64,000 nt of DNA from positions 56,231,525-56,295,524 of the forward strand of contig CM037788.1 in NCBI GenBank assembly GCA_021229015.1. Reading direction: 5' to 3'. The stretch's first letter is position 1. The number at the start of each line of letters is the position of its first letter. The position numbers were made by a program, and so were the translations under genes. This stretch comes from Solen grandis (Eukaryota > Mollusca > Bivalvia > Adapedonta > Solenidae). The notes under the pieces are model-generated. The model worked only from the letters and a program-made list of their open reading frames with translations. It was not told the origin of the DNA and did no database searches. Shown here in pieces: positions 56,901-64,000 of the stretch.

Positions 56901-57360
56901 ATAGAGTAATGTAGGAAAACCTTCAAAATTCATCTTGTCAAAACCCATGAGGCCTGGAGTTTAGATATTTGGTGTGTAGCATCATCTTATAGACACTTAC
57001 CAAGATTGTGAAAATTATAGCCGTGAAAATGACATCTCATCTGAAATCACTGGACAGAATTTGATTTAATTTGGCAGGGATGATCTTTGGGTGAAGCTTC
57101 ACAAAAGTTGCTGAACTTATTCTGATCCATAAAAAACATGGCTGCCAGGGGCGGGGCTTATTTGCCTTATATGTATATAGTGAAATCTTTAAATGATATC
57201 TCCTCTGAAACTGCTGGACAGAATTTGATAAAACTTTACAGGGATCATCTCCTTCAAAACTTACTGGCCAGATTTCAAAATGTTTTAATACAGACTGATG
57301 TTCCTTGGGTAACCGTATACTCAGGTGAGCGATCCAGGGCCATCATGGCCCTCTTGTTTT
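53902..57360 (+). mobile_element. Family A Helentron-like element, copy A7, long and composite
   Basis: Left AGCTCACCTGAGCACAAAAT then GCTCAAGGTGAGCT; right CTCAGGTGAGCGATCCAGGG then CCATCATGGCCCTCTTGTT. From 53985 to 56215 it has seven units of about 318 bp like those of A6. From 56216 to about 56725 it contains unrelated sequence with CTGACGTCATGTGATGTCAC-like words. From 56726 it has two units of the A2/A5 type (GGAGCTTAGATATTTGGTGT). It is thus a mosaic of two family A sub-types. Confidence 0.78.
53985..56215. repeat. about 318-bp tandem repeat, seven units
   Basis: Each unit runs TCCTCTGAAACCACTGGACA, GGCAGGGATGATCCTTGGGT, CTTGATCCATGTAGAACTCT, GGTTGCCATGGCAAC, AAACTACTGGCCAGATTTTA and CATGGCCGCCAGGGGCGGGG. 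Start points at about 53993, 54317, 54636, 54953, 55275, 55591 and 55917 give the period. Open frames of 60-90 codons recur once per unit and are artefacts. Confidence 0.9.
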
Positions 57361-57949
57361 ACTCTTTATAGTTTTATCACATCCCCCACTTCTTAAATTG
57401 AAGCATATAGGCATCAAATGCATTGTCCTGCGTAATAATGGGCCATTGCATCCTGTTTTACTAAAACTTCAATATTGTTTCCTATATTGTTGAGTCCAAA
57501 TGATGTAGCTGGGGGTATTCATCACCTTTAGTGAGTGCTCTTGGTCAAATTCCACCAATAGTTCTTAGTGTTAAGTTAAACTTAAAAACTTAAGGGCGAA
57601 TTTCATTCATCTTGTGTTTCTAATGAAAATACCCAAATATTTATTTCTTAACAGTTTTTTGTTAGTTATTAAGCTAATAATTCATTTCAGCTTAATCGTC
57701 TACTTAAATATTTCAGAAAATAATTATGGTGGAATGTGTGTCTTCCTAGTTTAAAGAATTTAAGTATTATTTAGCACTAAGTATTGTCGGTGGAATTCGA
57801 GCCTGATTACTCCCTACATAACACAGACATTGACAGTTTTTTGTTTTTTTTTATTTCATGAAAGAAACCTTTTTCATGTATTCTGACACATTTTTTTACT
57901 CACAATTCACCATCCTCTTTAATTGCCTTTCCTAAGAGTAAATAAAATA
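57361..57949. other. no gene seen; unclassified dispersed repeat
   Basis: 57728-57800 (TGGTGGAATGTGTGTCTTCC, TTAGCACTAAGTATTG, GGTGGAATTCGAGCC) resembles 25435-25510. An inverted partner GGTCAAATTCCACCAATAGT lies at 57544, so the ends could be TIRs of a roughly 250-bp element. Confidence 0.45.
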
Positions 57950-58195
57950 GTTTTCATCCTTTACTTTATATGGAAGCATTTTGATGCATTTGCAAACATA
58001 ACAGACCCTGATCAGACAGCTACTTCAAGGAGCAGTCTGGTCTGGGTTTCCCCAGTTTTCTTATACAATATTGTTGCTTAGATTTTCAGTCTATTGCAAA
58101 GATAAATCCATTGTTTTATAAGTCATTTAGAATTAAGTAAATAAATATTCATTAAGTTCATGAATATTCATGAATTAAAGGGATAATGCTAGTTG
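57950..58195 (+). repeat. Family F interspersed repeat, copy 3
   Basis: ACCCTGATCAGACAGCTACT, CTTATACAATATTGTTGCTT, CATGAATATTCATGAATTAA, in family order. Confidence 0.65.
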
Positions 58196-58247
58196 TATAA
58201 GAAGGATTGAATATGAGTACAAACTTACAGGTAAATATCTTGTATAA

Positions 58248-58472
58248 CCCTTTCCCTCATATAGACTCATTTTGACGCACTCAATAGGTACCACATAAAG
58301 CCTGATCTGTAGAAAACCACAGTTAAACCTTACCAAATTTAATTGTAAATCTCATTACCAGACACTGAGGACAGCGTAACAGCATAAAACTGATCAGCCC
58401 GCGAGTTACTGCAGGCGATTTTTTATGCTGTTCGCATAGGTCTTTTCATGGTATCCTCTATGAGGGAAAGCG
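58248..58472 (-). mobile_element. Family B palindromic MITE, copy B4, minus orientation
   Basis: Begins CCCTTTCCCTCATATAGACT and ends GGTATCCTCTATGAGGGAAA; the sequence is the reverse of B1-B2 with several deletions in the central hairpin. It is flanked by ATAA on both sides (58244-58247, 58473-58476) in place of TTAA. Confidence 0.8.
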
Positions 58473-58744
58473 ATAACTGTATAGTGACTGTTTATCATAC
58501 ACTATTATTCTAACAAATTTTCCATTCCATCATGGAAAAATATTCACCTTGAGACCTTTTCTGTTATAAAATGTTTTTTCATCAGATAACATTGATGCAC
58601 GTATTCCCAGGTAATGAACTATGGGGGTGTATATAGGAATCCTCGACTTTTTCTGTCTCATAAAGACAAGCCCCTAGGAAGACTAAAACACAATCACAGG
58701 TAGGGGGGCTGGGTTATGAAAAGGTGGGAAGAAACCTTCTTTAT

Positions 58745-59044
58745 TAGCTCACCTGAGCACAACATGTCAGACATCTGTTGTGCGTCATCAGCAATTTGCT
58801 GTAAACAACATCTCCTCTGAAACTGCTGGACAGAATTTGATTAAACTTGGCAGGGATGATCCTTGGGTGAACCTTCACAAAAGTTGCTAAAATAAACTTG
58901 ATCCATGTAGAACTCTAAAACTTTTAAAATCATTTCCTTCAAAACCACTGGCCAGATTTCAAAATGTTTTACAATGTAGTACAGATGTTCCTTTGGTAAC
59001 CCATTACTCATGTGAGCGATTCAAGGCCTCTATGATCCTCTTGA
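58745..59044 (+). mobile_element. Family A Helentron-like element, copy A8, short
   Basis: AGCTCACCTGAGCACAACAT at the left, one 318-bp-type unit (CTGCTGGACAGAATTTGATT, GGCAGGGATGATCCTTGGGT), and a decayed right end CTCATGTGAGCGATTCAAGG. An internal-deletion derivative, useful as the minimal form. Confidence 0.75.
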
Positions 59045-60289
59045 TCTTTATATAAAGACTCATTGTCTCATAAGAAGACTCAGAAAGAGAATGTTTGATT
59101 TGATTCACTTTAGCTTTCAGATGATTTGTTCCAGCCCTATAATTGTCTCTGCTTGTGGTTTTCCGTGTGACATTGCTTACTTTGTAACACCATTTGTACA
59201 TCTAATCATACTGGTTTTTATCTATATAACATGGGCTTTTTATGCCTAGGTTATCATTTGTAGAATTGATATCTGGATAGGTTAAAATAAAGTTATATAA
59301 TAATGTTTAAATGATGTCTTTTGAAAATCCAGGAAAAAAAACTGCATCAAAAATTGTTTCTAATTTCTCTCTAATTTTCTCCCTTTACCATGAAAAAGGT
59401 AAACTGGAGACAAACGTAGGTTTATAATGAATTTCAACTTTTTGTTTTGTTTAACTCATGTGAAAATTTGAATTAAAAATAATAAAACATAAAATATTAT
59501 GGTTAGGTTTTTGTTGATAGTGTCATAAAAATCATGTTAATTGAGTCGTGATATTTAAAAATCATTAATTGAGCCATGATATCATATAAATAATGTTAAT
59601 TTATAAGAATGGACTTAGCTATTCCTGTTTTAATTGTACATAAACAGTGATTATTGTCTTTACCATGCATGTCTGTATTTTGTATTCAAGATAGAAATGG
59701 TAGAATCTTTGACTGGTTATACATGTACATTGTATATAAAACAGGTGTTTTTCTTTACTTTTAGGCTAGCAAGGTAAGTGAATGCAAATCTGGTATAGTC
59801 CAGTCAGGAAATTGAAACAGATGGATGATTTAGTTGTTGTTTTTAGAAATAAAATAATTGTCTGAGGATAGAAAGATCGAGGTAGATATCCCTTCCCATT
59901 TATGACTCATTTTGAATCAAGATTTCTCAACCATTTCTTGCATAATCATCACAATCCTCTCATGTATCTTCAGAGTATCACACTAATGGCAAAGGATTGC
60001 CACAAACAGTTACAGTTTTTACAAAGGATCCCTTTCAGGACATTTGATTATTTTGAGGTCAGCAACTAATGAAATTTCTCAAGTCATTTTTTTTTCTTTT
60101 AGACCACAGTCATGGTGTATCAAAATGAAATACTCATGATTTTATTCATAAAAAAAATGTTTAAAACTTGAGTTTCATCACCAAAAAGACAATCAACATG
60201 TTTGAGCAACATACACTGTAGATAATCTATCACAGCACACTCCATTTCAATGCCTGTGTAAATACTATGAACCCCAAGTCATTAATTTG
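59045..60289. other. no gene identified; possible microexon
   Basis: AT-rich. At 59765-59773 nine bases (GCTAGCAAG, Ala-Ser-Lys) sit between a good acceptor (TTTTTCTTTACTTTTAG) and a good donor (GTAAGT). They could be a microexon of the second gene or chance. Confidence 0.4.
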
Positions 60290-60515
60290 TTTATTGACTC
60301 ATTTTGACTCTTTGGCAAACAGAGCAGACCCAGATTAGACAGCTCCTTTCAGGTTCAACTTTGTTGCTCAAACAATATTGTCAGTCTATTTCTACACAGT
60401 CTATCTGGTACATAGCAAAGAAACGTTCTTTGTTTCACATGCCATTCAAAGTTCAGTAAATCAATATTAATAAAGTCATAATTTTGTATATTCATATTCA
60501 TGAGGTAATGGGTAA
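60290..60515 (+). repeat. Family F interspersed repeat, copy 4
   Basis: TGGCAAACAGAGCAGACCCA, GACAGCTCCTTTCAGG, CACATGCCATTCAAAGTTCA and TTCATATTCATGAGGTAATG. Confidence 0.65.
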
Positions 60516-62517
60516 ATGTATTGTTATTACAAAACAGTCCTAGCCTGTGTTTCATGAAATTTTCTCATATTTCATACCATTTTTATGGTGATAGTTAAGG
60601 ACATACATGTACAGCATTCGGGGTCTTCAGGGATTCAGGGGGCAGTATTAATCACCTTTAGTGATAGCTGTAGTTTGTATACTTATTTACTACTCTTTAT
60701 GTCATTAAGTAAAGGAGTTTTAGATCTTCAAAATTTTTAGTTGAGGAAAATCAGAAGTTGTGTTGTTTTCTGAAACGTGTGTCAGTATAACTAGATTTGG
60801 GTCCCTGATTAGCAGTATAACAGTGAATTTTGTTCTGTATTTCTTAGGAGTAGTTTTCGGGAAATACTTTAACCTAGGGACTTCAAGCCCTACGAAAGGC
60901 AAGAATTCCTTTTTTTCTTTGACATTTCATATGTTCACAAGCTAAAGGTTAAACTTGCTAATTGCTAATCAATGGAAATTTAATTTTTGCAGGCTTGTTG
61001 GCAGTAATAACCACTCAAAAACTTTTCAGAAGAAAGTGAAACTGCTGATCCCATTTAAAAAAATCCAGTGATATAAAATGAAAAAAAACAAACAACAACA
61101 ACAACAACAACAACAAAAAACATGAATCCAGTCAGAGAAGTTCATGTTCTGGGGGAAGCAAATCATAAGTGATGGGCTAAACAAATAAGCAGGGGTGTGG
61201 GTCTGTGCAGGCTATCCCTTTAAAACCTGTTTGTTCATAGTCACCCAGTATAGCTCTTTTTTTTTTTATTATTTATGGGGACTTTTTACTCCCCTACCAA
61301 GAAAAAAGTATGTGTTCTTAGGGAAAAATCTTAAGAGATGGGATAAAAAAATGAGTGGGAGCAGTTTCAGTTGGTTTGTTGGGTAACCAAACTATTACAG
61401 AATGGCTTCACTGTGGGAATTATTTTCTGTACTCAATAGGTTCACACATGATATACTTTTAGATATATCTGAAAAGATCCAACCACAAAAAATCTGATTA
61501 TAACATTAGTGTGACCCGCTATCTGTTCCTGTACTTTTATGGACCTTTCCCATGTTGACACATGTATTTAAATTAGATGTTGAAATTATCCAATCACTGC
61601 ACTGGAATATCATGTGACATGGATGACACAGTTTACATAACTGAGCACATGTGTTTGTGATACTGTTTTGATGACTTACCACAAACTGTTTTATCTTCCT
61701 CTATTTCTGTATGCACTAAGAACATTTTAGCAGTCAACCCTCTGTATATGAGCCATTGTCTCCGTTGTGAATGGAAATTCTTTCTGTAACAATGTGTAAG
61801 GATAAGGCACTCATTTTCACTGCAAAATCTGGAAAGGTCCATGCCACTCAGACTACTGTATTTACCCTGTTTTCTAGTCACCTATATTGGCTATACATAC
61901 ATTTGAACCTGATCAGACTGAAATCTGTCATTAATTACACTCACTGAGAGCCAAAATAAAACTGTTCATACCAAATATAGGGATGTACCAGTATATTTTC
62001 ATTAAGTGACTTTTGATGTTATGACCAAAATCTAAATGGATTGTTGCATGATGAAAATTTTATATTTTCTTGTCAATTTAATCAGGGTAGCTCTTGATAC
62101 TCAAATCAATTCATAACTTAAGTTATGCACTTGCGCACTGACATATATGCCCCTGACTGTATAGTTCATATTTGTAGGGGAATTATTTTTTAGACTTGAT
62201 GGTGATTTTTATCCATGAATATTTTTCCAACAGAAATCGTTTACCTCATGTTCCTTTGAAAATGAATCTACAATTAAATGTTGGTGTTCTTAGAAAATTT
62301 TCTATAGTACAGTCCAGTAACAATGGAATGAGAGTAATGGAACAAAATAATGGTGTAATATAAAGTAGGTCTCAGCAGAATTTGCGATGGAATAAAGTAA
62401 AGGATGGTCCAGTGCTACTCTTTGTTCCATAGTGACTGGAATGTTTATATTTAACAAAGTTTATTGTCAAATGATATTTTTCCTTTAGTTATGACACATT
62501 CCAATATAACGTGTTTG
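60516..62517. other. no gene seen
   Basis: AT-rich with (CAA)n at about 61090-61116. I see no exon with both splice sites and a supported frame. Confidence 0.45.
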
Positions 62518-62645
62518 CCACAGGTGTTCGGCGCAATTCTCTACTATTGTTTGCGATGTAAAAAAAATATACTCCTATTCTCTACTATTGGTAGAGTATA
62601 GGAGTATATTTTTTTTATATGGGACATTGCGCCGAACACCTGTGG
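62518..62645. mobile_element. 128-bp near-perfect inverted repeat
   Basis: The outer arms CCACAGGTGTTCGGCGCAAT (62518-62537) and ATTGCGCCGAACACCTGTGG (62626-62645) are perfectly complementary over 20 bases. Inner arms with AAAAAAAATATACTCCTAT and its complement pair around CTACTATTGGTAG. It looks like a young foldback MITE; flanks TGTTTG and TGTTCG are only weakly similar. Confidence 0.8.
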
Positions 62646-63374
62646 TGTTCGCTAGGCTTGGATCCCTGAAACAGCGTTACAATAGATACAAACTGTGATC
62701 CATTTTGAACAGGTTCAAAGGTACTGATAAATAGGGAAAATAGTTAAAACCTGACCCGCTTTCAATTTACTTGCAGGCTGATCTGGTACTAAACTGTTTA
62801 TCTATTTTTGGTATTTATCTTGATTTCTCTTTTGTGGTTTAGGTATAACTTAATGGTAAACTATTTCAAACTCTTATTTTGAAACTAATCAAATCGGCTT
62901 ATGGTACTTTTTACTATTTTTCTCTTGATAACAAAATCCATTTTCTCTCAGAAGTTCTTAACAGTCACTTTTCTTCTCAACCTTTTGTACTTTTTAATAC
63001 AGCAACTTTTTATCTTCTTTTTAAAATGTTGCTCATAATGAAAAGAAAAGGGACACTTTTACTAGTATTTGAGTATTCACAAAAAGGAGATTTGTAGCTG
63101 CATGATTTACCTCACTTAGTAAATAAAATGGGGTCTATATATAGAGGAGTAACATGTGTCTCATTGTGCCGTGTCCTGTTTACAAAATGTCCAGTATCTC
63201 ATTTTAATGTTGAATTAAGGTGGTATAGTGATGGTGGCAGGGGGTAGGGGGGTTACTTCATTATTGCTCTAACTTTTAATGACTTCATATTTCAAATCCT
63301 CGTAAGAGAGAATCTTCCCCTGTACTCAGGAGCCCTTTATATATATTATATATTTACACTGTTTGTCTTAATAT
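62646..63374. other. no gene seen
   Basis: A 72-codon + strand frame at 62879-63097 has no splice or family support. Otherwise AT-rich. Confidence 0.45.
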
Positions 63375-63562
63375 CAGGCGCGTGCCTAGGCTTACGCAAA
63401 TACGCAGTTACGTATACTTTGTCCAGAAAATCTAAAATCTAAAAGTGCCAAAAGTGCCAAAACTTGCATAAAAATCGATGCCTAACCCCAAATTTTTTTT
63501 CCGGTGGAGCATGCCCCCTAGCAAGTCTACGTATCCCGAATTTAGCCCCAGGCACGCCCCTG
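63375..63562. mobile_element. hAT-like MITE, 188 bp
   Basis: Left end CAGGCGCGTGCCTAGG; right end inverted CAGGGGCGTGCCTGGGG, a match at 14 of 16. AATAT occurs directly on both sides. CAGGGGCG starts are a common hAT-type terminus. Confidence 0.7.
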
Positions 63563-63589
63563 AATATGATTCCAAGTTATCCTTAGACT

Positions 63590-63800
63590 GGTTTTGACAC
63601 ATTGGAAACACAGTTCAGACAACTCCTGTAAGGATGATCAGCCAGGTCTTCTTTGTTTGCTTATACAGTATTGAAGCTCAGATTCTAAACAGTCTGAATA
63701 GCAATGAAAAATCTGTCGTGTCATGTACCATTTAAAGTTTTGTAAATTAATATTCATTAAGTCATGAATTTGCTCATGAATATTCATGAGGTAAAGGATT
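63590..63800 (+). repeat. Family F interspersed repeat, copy 5
   Basis: GTTTGCTTATACAGTATTGA, AGCTCAGATTCTAAACAGTC, ATTAATATTCATTAAGTCAT and CATGAATATTCATGAGGTAA. Confidence 0.7.
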
Positions 63801-64000
63801 ATATCATTGAATCACAGACAAAGGAGCTTAGCTTAAGTCACCAAATGGTAGTTACCTCCCTTAGCAGTAACCTACAACTCTGACAGTTTGGTGATTTTCC
63901 ATCATTTTCATGCAAGTTGATTCCGTCATAATCAATACTGTTTTCATTTGTAGCATACTATATAATAGCAATGTGCAGTATTACTTTTAGATTGATGTAT

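Overview
The window is eukaryotic nuclear DNA from an invertebrate, most likely a heterodont bivalve mollusc. It is AT-rich, has short coding exons with GT-AG borders in long introns, and is crowded with interspersed repeats: elements opening with GCTCACCTGAGC, tRNA-derived SINEs ending in CGACGGTAAAC-like tails, palindromic MITEs, and octamer-rich ATTCATGAATATTCAT repeats. The clade assignment rests on recalled repeat style and was not tested by a search. No bacterial gene, CRISPR array or operon is present.

Two genes can be supported on the + strand. At 3.4-16.0 kb there are five exons of an aspartyl/asparaginyl beta-hydroxylase (ASPH): a membrane anchor, a Lys/Glu-rich lumenal linker, and three exons covering the TPR region. 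The third exon carries one extra base that breaks the frame. The C-terminal dioxygenase exons are not visible. A scaffold gap of exactly 100 N (17350-17449) lies just downstream, inside a palindromic MITE copy, so a mis-join or lost sequence is possible. A single good minus-strand exon (18302-18508) ends in a hydrophobic segment and may belong to a tetraspan (MS4A-like) gene.

At 30.6-49.5 kb a second gene starts with a spliced 5' UTR, an in-frame upstream stop and a clean ATG. It continues through six coding exons whose phases all agree. It encodes an acidic, serine-rich, basic-patch protein that I do not recognise, and it probably continues beyond 49.5 kb.

The rest is introns and intergenic DNA filled with mobile elements. 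The most striking are several families (called A, C, D and E here) with one shared layout. A short inverted repeat at the 5' end is matched by a copy set back from the 3' end, then comes a small hairpin, then a short T-rich or CTAG terminus, with microsatellite and tandem-unit interiors. This is the layout described for Helentron/HINE-type rolling-circle elements. At 6.0-8.6 kb three of them are nested in one another. Other elements are a piggyBac-like palindromic MITE (four copies), an ultra-short foldback element with a 10-11 bp target duplication, hAT-like MITEs, an LTR-retrotransposon remnant with a tRNA-like domain just before its primer-binding site, and large minisatellites (33 bp x about 35; 46 bp x about 10; about 318 bp x about 10).
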